Assembly: GCA_021788565.1 (NCBI GenBank)
Contig: JAJYKO010000345.1
Span: 1-6,360, forward strand
DNA from: Chloroflexota bacterium
GTDB taxonomy: Bacteria > Chloroflexota > UBA6077
Direction: 5' to 3'
DNA length: 6,360 bases
The stretch's first letter is position 1. Every line of letters starts with the position of its first letter. Positions 1 to 5,684 of the stretch are shown piece by piece. The position numbers and the translations under genes were made by a program. The notes below the pieces were generated by a model that worked only from the letters and a program-made list of their open reading frames with translations, was not told the DNA's origin and searched no databases.

Positions 1-7
1 CAGGAAC

Positions 8-133
8 CTCCCCGTCCCGGGACAGTTATCTTAACCAGGCCCATCGGCTCTTTAGGGGTTGTTAAGGAGCAACAACCTCCTGAAGGTAGAATGGGGATGC
101 CGGTCCACCATCTAACCAACAGGAGGCTGCCTC
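8..133 (+). promoter_or_regulatory. Leader of the recombinase operon, with possible -10 and strong SD
   Basis: This noncoding leader precedes the first recombinase. A TAGAAT hexamer at 87-92 matches five of six bases of the sigma70-type -10. No good -35 lies at 16-18 bp; TTAAGG at 62-67 would need a 19-bp spacer. An AGGAGG SD at 121-126 sits 7 nt before the ATG at 134 and fixes that start. A perfect 10-bp palindrome GTCCCGGGAC lies at 14-23. CCTCCT at 76-81 is exactly complementary to the SD, so the leader RNA could mask it. The SD is solid; promoter and masking are weak inferences. Confidence 0.35.
55..79. repeat. Inverted repeat with 7-nt spacer upstream of the recombinase
   Basis: GGTTGTT at 57-63 and AACAACC at 71-77 are perfect 7-bp inverted arms separated by AAGGAGC (64-70). 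One G-T and one G-C position extend the arms to 55-79. Short arms around a 6-8 bp spacer are the general form of tyrosine-recombinase crossover sites, and this lies about 55 bp before such a gene. It could equally be an RNA hairpin, an operator over the -35 region, or chance. No second copy was seen in the window. Confidence 0.4.
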
Positions 134-994
134 ATGCTAGGCGAGGTCGATTCCTTCGTCAATTGGCTGCGCCGCCGCAATCCCCAGGCCCGCACCTGGC
201 GGGACTACTCGTTCGATCTCCACCAATTCGCTCAAGTGGTCGGCGATAAGCCGCCCAGCGAAGTTACCTTCCACGACGTCGACCGGTTCGTCATCGAGCA
301 GGCTGAGCGCGGTATGTCTCCCGCCACCATCAACCGCCGCCTGGCCGCTATCACCGCTCTCTACACCTTCCTCGCAGACGACGATCCTTCCCTCGTCTGC
401 CCCGTGCTGCCCCACCGGCACGCCATCAGACCCCGCGAGCGCCTGCCCAGGCCCGTTGCAGCTGCCGACGTGGTGGCCTTCCTCTCCGTCATCGACCACA
501 GCCGCGACCTGGCGATGTTCCTCCTGATGCTCCGCTGCGGCCTGCGCATCTCCGAGGTCGCATCCCTGTGCATGTCCGATCTCTACCTGGAGGAGCCCCA
601 CCCCCGCATCGTCGCTCATGGCAAGGGCGGCAAGGATCGCTCGGTCTACCTGTCACATCGGGCAGAGCACGCTCTCCGCGCCTACCTCGCCCTCCGCCCA
701 CGCCTCGCCTCGGATGCCGTCTTCCTCTCCTATCAGGGAAGGGGCATGTCCACCACGGCCATCCACAAGCGCCTCATGCGCTACCGAGCAGAGGCCGGCG
801 TTGACCTCAGCGCCCACCGCCTGCGCCACACCTTCGCAAATGACCTGGTCGAGGCCGACGTCTCGGTCCTCGTCATCCAGAAACTCCTCGGCCACGCCTG
901 GCTGGAGACCACCCAGAACTACGTCGCCGCCAACGACCACCAGGTCCGGGCCGACTTCTACGCTGCCAGCGAGAAGCTGGAGGATTGGCGATGA
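134..994 (+). CDS. Tyrosine recombinase/integrase, XerC/XerD type, intact
   Basis: This 286-aa protein is a site-specific recombinase that would cut and rejoin DNA through a covalent 3'-phosphotyrosine. Residues about 3-85 form the SAM-like core-binding domain, and about 105-275 the catalytic domain. All expected active-site residues are visible: R138 in GLRISEV, K164 in HGKGGKDR, H228 and R231 in HRLRHTF, H254 in LLGH, and Y263 in TTQNY. Length is typical of Xer-like enzymes. The ATG has an AGGAGG SD 7 nt upstream. Its TGA overlaps the next gene's ATG (ATGA at 991-994), so the two are translationally coupled. It is more likely a mobile-element integrase than the housekeeping Xer, because it sits in a tandem recombinase operon beside rearranged DNA. 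Confidence 0.95.
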   Translation: MLGEVDSFVNWLRRRNPQARTWRDYSFDLHQFAQVVGDKPPSEVTFHDVDRFVIEQAERGMSPATINRRLAAITALYTFLADDDPSLVCPVLPHRHAIRPRERLPRPVAAADVVAFLSVIDHSRDLAMFLLMLRCGLRISEVASLCMSDLYLEEPHPRIVAHGKGGKDRSVYLSHRAEHALRAYLALRPRLASDAVFLSYQGRGMSTTAIHKRLMRYRAEAGVDLSAHRLRHTFANDLVEADVSVLVIQKLLGHAWLETTQNYVAANDHQVRADFYAASEKLEDWR

Positions 995-2040
995 CGAGTG
1001 AAGCTCCCTCCACCGCTGCTCGCTACGACAGAGCACTCAAGTGGGCTCATGAGCGAGGCCTGCCTCCTGACGCACCCCGACCACTGCCCACCTCGGCCTG
1101 GCCAGATGAGAACGTCGCCCTCCTGGATCGCTACCGGGACTGGCTCGTCGGTGGCGGATTTAGCCAGGCCGTGATCGACGTCATCTACCTCCCCATGGCC
1201 GGCCACGTCCTCGGCCTCACCCCCAAGCCCCACCACGAGATCGACCTCGCCGCAGATCTCGAGGCAGCCATGGACTACGTCGAGGCCAAGCGCCTCAGCG
1301 CCCAGTGGACGGACAACTGCCGCAAGGCCCTTGCGAAGTTCCGCACCTTCCTCAAGCAGGAGCAGGGCATCCTCGAGGTGAAGCTCCCCGCCATCAACTA
1401 CGCTCGCCACTGCGAGGGGCTGCCCGACTGGCTCGTAACCGAAATGGAGCGCTACCAGCTTCTGATGCAGCGCAACTGGCGCCCGAGGTGTCTCGTCGAG
1501 CAGGCGCGCAACTTCTGGTCGGTCCACACCCGGCTCTGGCGCTACCTCTTCGAGCGCTACCCTGTCCGTGACATCGGGGATATCAAGCGCCAGCACCTCC
1601 TCGACTACGTGGGACACATGCTCGGGGCCGGATACGCCGCGAGCAGCGTGAACGCCGAGTTGCGCTACTTCCGCGGCTTCCTGCTGTTCCTGCAGGACCG
1701 TGAGTATCTGGTTCCCCGGTCCCTGCTCCGCTTGCCCAGCGTAAGACAACCCGACACCCTGCCCCGCTTCCTCACCGACGAGCAGGTGCGCCTCCTCCGC
1801 GACGATCTAGACAGGCGCTTTGAGCAGGCTCGTTCCCGTCGGGGGCTGCGGGATGCCGCCCTCGACCGCGGTGCCGTCGGAGTATATCACCTTGGTGCGG
1901 TTGCCGTCGGCGTCGTAGCGATATCCCACCGTCTTGGGGCCGGGGCTGGTCACCGAGGTAAGGCGGCCCATCTCGTCGTAGGAGTAGCTCGTGCTCCCCG
2001 TCCCGTCGGCCATGCCCGGTATACATCGGGCGCCTATTGA
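991..2040 (+). pseudogene. Second tyrosine recombinase, catalytic domain lost, with antisense RHS tail
   Basis: The ATG at 991 overlaps the previous stop and has GGAGG at 979-983, 7 nt upstream. Residues 1 to about 295 look like the N-terminal part of a longer phage-integrase-family protein: helical DNA-binding segments with aromatic/Arg-rich patches, then LPRFLTDEQVRLL, which normally opens the catalytic domain, and LRDAALDRGA. After about position 1875 family resemblance stops. None of the R-K-HxxR-H-Y residues follows. The last ~54 codons are an antisense reading of YD-repeat DNA encoded on the minus strand. The frame happens to stay open to the TGA at 2038-2040, giving a 349-aa chimera. 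It could still bind DNA or pair with the upstream enzyme, but it cannot catalyse recombination. Truncation is clear; the exact junction is uncertain by about 12 bp. Confidence 0.85.
1863..2039 (-). pseudogene. Orphan RHS/YD-repeat fragment
   Basis: Read on the minus strand from about 2013, this encodes two YD-type repeats (YSYDEMGRLTSV and YRYDADGNRTKV) and ends in VIYSDGTAV, all typical of RHS/WapA-family YD shells. The frame is open only back to the TAA that ends the 60-aa gene (2059-2061). No SD precedes the ATG at 2011-2013. It is therefore an internal piece of an RHS gene, not a gene. It differs from the YD repeats of the large RHS gene, so it is a different part or a paralogue rather than a recent duplicate. 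One end is joined to the truncated recombinase; the other ends within the sequence GGCGCCTATTG, which also occurs at the tip of the 208-bp element. Confidence 0.8.
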
Positions 2041-2058
2041 CAGCCAGGGAGAACTGAG

Positions 2059-2241
2059 TTAGCGCCGGATGCGCCTCGCGAGATGGCGGGAGAGCCCATA
2101 CATGTGCACTAGAGCGACGAAGAGGGAAGCCACAGTCCAGACGGCTCCGAACACGCCTTGGTTAGGGACTATCGCGGTGAAGCCGACATAAGCAAGGCTT
2201 ATGCTCGCCGCCAGCCCGAACATGAAAACGAACAGCCTCAT
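2059..2241 (-). CDS. Small two-helix membrane protein, unrecognised
   Basis: This encodes 60 aa starting at ATG 2239-2241, chosen because GGGGGAAG lies just upstream (2243-2250). An upstream GTG at 2274 is in frame but lacks an SD. Residues about 2-25 and 29-50 are strongly hydrophobic and look like two membrane helices joined by a short PNQG turn. The tail, SRHLARRIRR, is very basic and should lie in the cytoplasm. I do not recognise the family. It is on the same strand as the large RHS gene and follows the 113-aa membrane protein by 104 nt. An immunity or accessory role is possible from position only. The good start and coherent topology favour a real gene, but short size limits certainty. 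Confidence 0.55.
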   Translation of the reverse strand: MRLFVFMFGLAASISLAYVGFTAIVPNQGVFGAVWTVASLFVALVHMYGLSRHLARRIRR

Positions 2242-2242
2242 T

Positions 2243-2264
2243 TGCTTCCCCCGACCACAGTCGG
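2243..2264 (-). promoter_or_regulatory. SD and adjacent small hairpin of the 60-aa gene
   Basis: On the minus strand CCGAC and GTCGG (2251-2264, loop TGTG) form a 5-bp stem directly against the purine-rich SD GGGGGAAG (2243-2250). The SD decides the start at 2241. The stem is short, and a role in translation control is only a suggestion. Confidence 0.3.
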
Positions 2265-2345
2265 TCGAATCCACGAGCTGAACTGCTTTTCGCGCCTTAG
2301 CATGAGGCCGTCCTTAGCCCGGCGTCGTTCCGCTCTCCTTGAGGG

Positions 2346-2687
2346 TCAGCCGCGAATGGAGAGGGCAACGGCGCAAATTAGGAGCGCCAAGAACATGGAA
2401 GCCGTCAGCACCTTGCTTCGGAACCTGTATTTCTGCCGCGCCCTCTCCAACACCTGATCTCCTTGTTGCTCACTCGTTGCCCTAAGACTGTCCCCCACCG
2501 ACCCGAGAACATCGAGCCTAGGCGCGGCGGAACCGTCCAAGAGGCGTTCCGCCGCCTCCTCGGGCAACAGCAGGTCTGGGTCTCGTCGTTCGCGATATAG
2601 CCGCAGGAACTCCGACCGAGCCCTCAGCATCCAAAGGGCCACACCAAGGTAGAGCAGACCTACGACTGCAACAACTAGTACCGACAT
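2346..2687 (-). CDS. Small membrane protein with two terminal helices, unrecognised
   Basis: This encodes 113 aa. The ATG at 2685-2687 is preferred over an in-frame GTG at 2702 because AAGGAGG (2692-2698) lies 4 nt before the ATG. Residues about 2-21 form a first hydrophobic helix, followed by a basic stretch (RARSEFLRLYRERR). Residues about 36-90 are a charged soluble segment rich in Glu, Arg and Leu, probably helical. Residues about 94-111 form a second hydrophobic helix. The predicted form is a hairpin with the middle domain in the cytoplasm. No family is recognised. It is the first gene after the RHS gene on the same strand, 189 nt beyond its stop. That is where immunity proteins usually lie in RHS loci, and membrane immunity proteins are known for pore-forming or membrane-acting toxins; this link is inference. 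Confidence 0.65.
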   Translation of the reverse strand: MSVLVVAVVGLLYLGVALWMLRARSEFLRLYRERRDPDLLLPEEAAERLLDGSAAPRLDVLGSVGDSLRATSEQQGDQVLERARQKYRFRSKVLTASMFLALLICAVALSIRG

Positions 2688-2716
2688 CCAGCCTCCTTGC
2701 ACACGAGCAGTATCGA

Positions 2717-2737
2717 TGCTCGCCGCTCGTGCGAGCA
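2717..2737. repeat. Perfect 7-bp inverted repeat between RHS stop and the membrane gene
   Basis: TGCTCGC (2717-2723) and GCGAGCA (2731-2737) flank a 7-nt spacer, CGCTCGT. It lies in the 189-nt gap between the RHS gene and the 113-aa gene, about 30 nt before that gene's start. No T-run follows on either strand, so it is a poor terminator. An operator or mRNA hairpin is possible. The gap otherwise shows no gene. Confidence 0.35.
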
Positions 2738-2876
2738 GGGACCGACGGCAGGCTGCAGACTTGGGGTGTCCGCAGGGGTGCCTCCACCAGCCAACGCGCT
2801 TCGCGAGGGCCGGCCACTTCTGCCCCCTCCATGTGAGCAGGCGGCTTCTCTGTCTGCTGGCTTGAGCAATGGGATC

Positions 2877-4781
2877 CTAGTTCTTTGGCTGGCCAGCGGG
2901 TTCGCCGCTTGGTGCGATGCCCTGGATCAGCTTTCTCAACTGCTCCCACAGGTCACGCACATTCACGTGTAGGCTTGACGTACGCGTGTAGGCCGTGTGT
3001 ACCTCGAGGGGCGCGAGCCATTCGGGCGTCCAACTTAGGCCAATATCGCGAGATATGTTCACGCCGCTCACGTAACCGCTCGCACGAGTATTCTGGAAAT
3101 ACTCGACGCTGGCACCTGGGCCGGCTCTCACACTGCCCCCGATCACAATGGCATCTCCCTCAAGATCAGAGATGCTGTTGCCGGCCGACACCTGTCCTCC
3201 GGCGCCGATGCCGACCTTGATGCCAGACGTTCCCCCAATGCCACTCGACCACGTCACTCCAACGTCCGTGTTCGTCGCCACCACAACGCAGATAGTGCGC
3301 GTATGGTAGACGCCCACCCCGAAATCTTCGGTTATGCAACCTCCACCCGTGTCCAGCCCGCTAGGGTCGACCAGATCTATCGGATTGGACTCCGCGTACA
3401 CATACCTGTTCAACGAAGAGGGGCTGGTCATTCTCCCGGGTACTGGGTCTCTGCCAAGAAACCTGCCACCCACTGGATCATACATCCTCGCCCTCAGATA
3501 CACCAGCCCCGTTTCATCCCGCTGCTCACCCACATACTGGAAGGACTGGGTGATGCTCCCCGAGCTGGACACCACGTTGCCGTACTCATCGTACTGGTAG
3601 GTCTGGACCACGTTGCCGCTCCCGTCGGTGAGGGCCCTCACCGATCCCAGGCCGTCGGTGTGATAGACGATGGGGTTGCCCGAGGTGTCCACCGCGAAGG
3701 CGAGCCCCAGCCCCCACACGTACTTGCGGGCGCCGTCATGCAGGAGGAGGGGCAGGCTCGCGTTCACGTCGTAGACGTAGCTCGTGGTCGTGCTCCCCAC
3801 GGTCTTGCTGGCCCGCTTGCCGTCCCCGTCGTATGCGTAGGTCGAGTTGGTCCCCCCCACGCTCGCACTCTTGAGGCGGCTGGCCTGGTCGTATGTGAAG
3901 CTGTCGCTCCCCCTGGCGGTGAGGTTCCCGTTGGCGTCAACAGTGTAGGAGGTCGAGCCCGCCTGCGTGATCCTGTCGGCCCTGTCGTAGCTGTAAGTGG
4001 TGCTCCCCATGGTGACGCGGTTGCCGGCGGGGTCGTAGCCGTAGGTGGCGTCCCTCGCCCCGCTAGTCGAGGTCAGGCGGTAGAGCTTGTCGTAGCCGTA
4101 GGCCGTCATCGGCTGCGAGGCGGGCAGCGCGAGGCTGTGGTTGGCCCCTCCCGCCACCGCGGCGATCCCGCTCAGGCTCGTCACCTGCACGGGTGTGGTC
4201 GCGCAGAGGGCACCGTTGCAGTTCCCGCTGGTCGTGACGCCGATCTGTCCGAAGGCGTTGGCCCCCCAGGCCCAGACAGTGCCGTCCGTCTTCACCGCCA
4301 GGGAGTGGTTGCCCCCGCCGGCCATGGTGCTGACCCCGGTGACGCCCGTAACCTGGACAGGGGTCGTGGTGCAGGGAGCGCCATTACAGCTGCCACTGGT
4401 GGTCGCGCCGATCTGGCCGTAGCCATTGACACCCCAGGCCCACAGGCTCCCGTCGCTCTTGAGGGCGAGGGAGTGGTTGACCCCTCCCGCTAGGGCGCTG
4501 ACCCCGCTGATGCCCGTCACCTGCACCGGCGTGCTCCTATTGGTCGTGGTCCCATCCCCCACCTGCCCGTAAGTGTTGTCCCCCCAGCCCCAGGCCGTGC
4601 CATCGCCCTTCAGCGCGAGGCTGTGGTCCCCCGAGGCTGCCACGGCGGTCGCCCCGCTGAGGTCGGCCAGGTGGATGTCGTAGGAGTGGGTCCAGCCTGG
4701 CCCCGTGGGACTCACTCGGGTGTCGAGGCCGTTGTAAGCCCTGGCGAAGGCGATGGCCGGGCCTCGCCCAATATGCGCCAA
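2877..4781 (-). CDS. Open 3' part of the RHS gene: RCC1 repeats, YD repeats, RHS core, C-terminal tail
   Basis: This is the longest open frame, 634 codons if read from the TTG at 4779-4781, which lies inside the inserted element and has no SD. The first few codons are therefore element DNA. Numbering from that TTG: residues 12-36 are RHS entry sequence ([10 protein letters not shown] at 29-38); 42-202 hold three RCC1-like repeats, with a fourth broken off at about 220; 227-340 hold YD repeats ([33 protein letters not shown]). Residues 370-475 are the RHS core: [50 protein letters not shown] and VDPSG. Residues 477-634 are the variable tail. It is probably not expressed normally, but an automated annotator would call it a complete gene. 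Confidence 0.8.
   Translation of the reverse strand: MAHIGRGPAIAFARAYNGLDTRVSPTGPGWTHSYDIHLADLSGATAVAASGDHSLALKGDGTAWGWGDNTYGQVGDGTTTNRSTPVQVTGISGVSALAGGVNHSLALKSDGSLWAWGVNGYGQIGATTSGSCNGAPCTTTPVQVTGVTGVSTMAGGGNHSLAVKTDGTVWAWGANAFGQIGVTTSGNCNGALCATTPVQVTSLSGIAAVAGGANHSLALPASQPMTAYGYDKLYRLTSTSGARDATYGYDPAGNRVTMGSTTYSYDRADRITQAGSTSYTVDANGNLTARGSDSFTYDQASRLKSASVGGTNSTYAYDGDGKRASKTVGSTTTSYVYDVNASLPLLLHDGARKYVWGLGLAFAVDTSGNPIVYHTDGLGSVRALTDGSGNVVQTYQYDEYGNVVSSSGSITQSFQYVGEQRDETGLVYLRARMYDPVGGRFLGRDPVPGRMTSPSSLNRYVYAESNPIDLVDPSGLDTGGGCITEDFGVGVYHTRTICVVVATNTDVGVTWSSGIGGTSGIKVGIGAGGQVSAGNSISDLEGDAIVIGGSVRAGPGASVEYFQNTRASGYVSGVNISRDIGLSWTPEWLAPLEVHTAYTRTSSLHVNVRDLWEQLRKLIQGIAPSGEPAGQPKN
2880..3356 (-). 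other. Variable C-terminal tail after the RHS core (candidate effector tip)
   Basis: Directly after the core motif DPSG the protein changes character, as RHS and other polymorphic-toxin proteins do where the effector begins. The ~158-residue tail has alternating Gly/Ser/Val patches ([31 protein letters not shown]) suggesting beta strands, and a short helical end ([14 protein letters not shown]). I see no HNH, Hint, deaminase, ADP-ribosyltransferase or other catalytic motif. It may be an unrecognised toxin, a beta-rich membrane-acting domain, or a harmless tail. Confidence 0.5.
3357..3674 (-). other. RHS repeat-associated core domain
   Basis: This is the conserved block that closes the YD-repeat shell and precedes the variable tip. 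It shows the standard order: [59 protein letters not shown], then DLVDPSG. The block is uninterrupted and well conserved, so the 3' half of the gene decayed little before the two lesions. Confidence 0.9.
4113..4658 (-). repeat. Tandem RCC1-type repeats within the RHS gene (about 3.5 units)
   Basis: Units lie at about 4512-4658 (49 aa), 4344-4511 (56 aa) and 4176-4343 (56 aa), with a broken fourth at 4113-4175. Each carries the RCC1 signature: GxxHSLALKxDGxxWAWGxNxxGQxG, then TPVQVTG. Units two and three share 39 of 56 residues and both contain an inserted CNGAxC cysteine pair. A full RCC1 propeller needs about seven blades. This array is too short to close alone, so it may be shortened or pack with the YD shell. 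It sits where RHS proteins normally continue from GWTHSYD into YD repeats. Confidence 0.85.
4759..4769. repeat. Direct repeat GGGCCTCGCCC, left copy
   Basis: This is identical to 4978-4988 and abuts the left end of the 208-bp element. Removing the element and one copy restores the conserved RHS motif [15 protein letters not shown] in frame, so it is a target-site duplication. Because the repeat is nearly palindromic (GGG...CCC), the true duplication may be 5, 7, 9 or 11 bp, depending on where the element ends. Confidence 0.9.
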
Positions 4782-4977
4782 CTTAAGAGAATGGCCGCTC
4801 CGGTCGCGGGTTCCTGGAACACGTGCTCCCCAATTTGACCTGTTAACCAGGCTGGCGGGGACTCAGTTAGGCCGTTGTCGGACCCATTTCCAGGCTGTGA
4901 GAGGCTTGCTTAGGCCTTTCCGCGGTGCCGGACAGCCTTACTGCCAGGCCAATAAAATCCTTAAGTTGGCGCCTATT
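4770..4977. mobile_element. 208-bp MITE-like non-autonomous element inserted in the RHS gene
   Basis: The ends are 18-bp inverted repeats with one mismatch: AATATGCGCCAACTTAAG at 4770-4787 and the reverse complement of AATAGGCGCCAACTTAAG at 4960-4977. If the flanking CCC/GGG belongs to the element, the repeats reach 21 bp. An 11-bp direct repeat flanks it. No transposase is encoded, so it must have been moved in trans. It is less GC-rich near its ends than the host gene. It introduces a stop (4938-4940) into the upstream half of the RHS frame. A duplication of about 9-13 bp would fit the IS4 superfamily, but the terminal sequence is not one I can assign with confidence. Confidence 0.88.
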
Positions 4978-5546
4978 GGGCCTCGCCCTGGGATGGCCAT
5001 ATCGGTGTGGCTGTAGGTGTATCTGCCGGTGGAGGTGATCACCGGGTCCGCGCTGGTGGAGCTGTAAGGCTTGTCGAAGGAGGGCGCGGCCGTCGGCGTG
5101 GGTTGGACAGGTAAGGCAGTCGTAACACGCTGGACACCGACGATCAGGTCGGTGTAGTTGTAATCGGTCCAGTCCTCCCAGGCAATCTCCCAGTCATCGG
5201 TGCCGAGCTCAGTGATGTGAGCATGGTTGGGATCGGTGGAGAGGTAGGTATTCGGTGCACAGAAGGAGTAGGGACTGATGTAAAACACCAACTCGGTGCC
5301 GGCGGGGAAGGGCCCGAGATCCATCGTCTGGCCAACCTTAGAGTTATAGTTGGCAAAGATGTCCTGGTTGATTGGGGCGTAGATGCCGAAATCCCCATTA
5401 CAGGCATTGACAACCGACTTGTCGGTCACTCGGACGGTGCCGGATTGGCCGAGTACCAGGGACTGGACAAGGGTCGCCGCCGGGGCGGCTCCGAGTGGCC
5501 TGCCTTTCGATGCCGCGGATCCCAGCCCCTCCATACTTGCCGTCAC
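4938..5546 (-). CDS. Open 5' part of the RHS gene: secreted N-terminal domain and RHS entry motif
   Basis: A 202-codon frame begins at a GTG (5544-5546) and ends at a stop inside the inserted element. The GTG is internal to the original gene; the same frame continues upstream through a linker rich in Ala, Thr and Pro (5547-5680). Residues about 30-135 form a domain with two cysteines and many aromatics. Its motif WEIAWEDWTDYNYTDLIVGV resembles the acidic E-D...D-x-N-x-x-D pattern of DUF4114-type calcium-binding domains. A Pro/Thr linker follows, then SSTSADPVITSTGRYTYSHT and MAIPGRGP, the usual opening of an RHS shell. The last ~13 residues are encoded by the element. The DUF4114 link is tentative. 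Confidence 0.75.
   Translation of the reverse strand: MTASMEGLGSAASKGRPLGAAPAATLVQSLVLGQSGTVRVTDKSVVNACNGDFGIYAPINQDIFANYNSKVGQTMDLGPFPAGTELVFYISPYSFCAPNTYLSTDPNHAHITELGTDDWEIAWEDWTDYNYTDLIVGVQRVTTALPVQPTPTAAPSFDKPYSSTSADPVITSTGRYTYSHTDMAIPGRGPIGANLRILLAWQ
4978..4988. repeat. Direct repeat GGGCCTCGCCC, right copy
   Basis: This second copy of the target-site duplication lies immediately outside the right inverted repeat. It encodes the GRGP of MAIPGRGP in the upstream half of the RHS gene; the left copy encodes the same residues in the downstream half. Confidence 0.9.
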
Positions 5547-5680
5547 AGTGGGATACCTGGCGGCCCCGGCGGTTGGAGTGAGGACAGCGGCAGCGGGTGT
5601 GGTTGTGGTCGTTGCCGTGGGGACTGCCGTGGCCGTTGCGGCCGGCTTCTTCGGTGCCGCCGAGATGGAGGCCGCCTGGA

Positions 5681-5684
5681 CCCC
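5681..5684 (-). other. Single-base frameshift in a C4 (G4 on the coding strand) run
   Basis: Upstream of this point the frame from ATG 5806 encodes a signal peptide: MKGWNRSFGR, basic TIRDKAFYR, then the hydrophobic core LIGAITIVSLLLSLGGAVLP. It then runs into an Arg/Pro-rich string without sense. One more base in this run joins it to the other frame: VPGVQAASISAAPKK, then the Ala/Thr linker. That creates a good signal-peptidase context (VQA before AS). There is no classical X-XXY-YYZ slippery heptamer, so a one-base deletion or a sequencing error is more likely than programmed frameshifting. Confidence 0.8.

Noticed and set aside
8..19. 12-bp match CTCCCCGTCCCG to 1994-2005, considered as a direct repeat bounding an element
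   Set aside because: About one such match is expected by chance in a GC-rich window this size; it does not sit at any recognisable border.
958..1749. Minus-strand 263-codon frame, and 137-619 and 653-1036 minus
   Set aside because: Shadows of the two recombinases, which show family motifs and SDs on the plus strand.
2037..2042. Perfect TTGACA -35 hexamer on the plus strand
   Set aside because: No -10-like hexamer lies 16-18 bp downstream and no plus-strand gene follows.
2158..2457. Plus-strand 99-codon frame
   Set aside because: Overlaps the better supported minus-strand membrane gene and has no SD or recognisable structure.
2518..2949. Minus-strand 143-codon frame
   Set aside because: Overlaps both the RHS 3' end and the 113-aa gene in another frame; Arg/Pro/Ser-rich with no helix or domain pattern.
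3303..4493. Plus-strand 396-codon open frame, and nested frames at 3334-3600 and 4141-4422
   Set aside because: Antisense to the clearly coding RHS gene; composition is Gly/Val/Arg/Pro-rich without domain motifs or an SD. Such frames are expected opposite high-GC genes.
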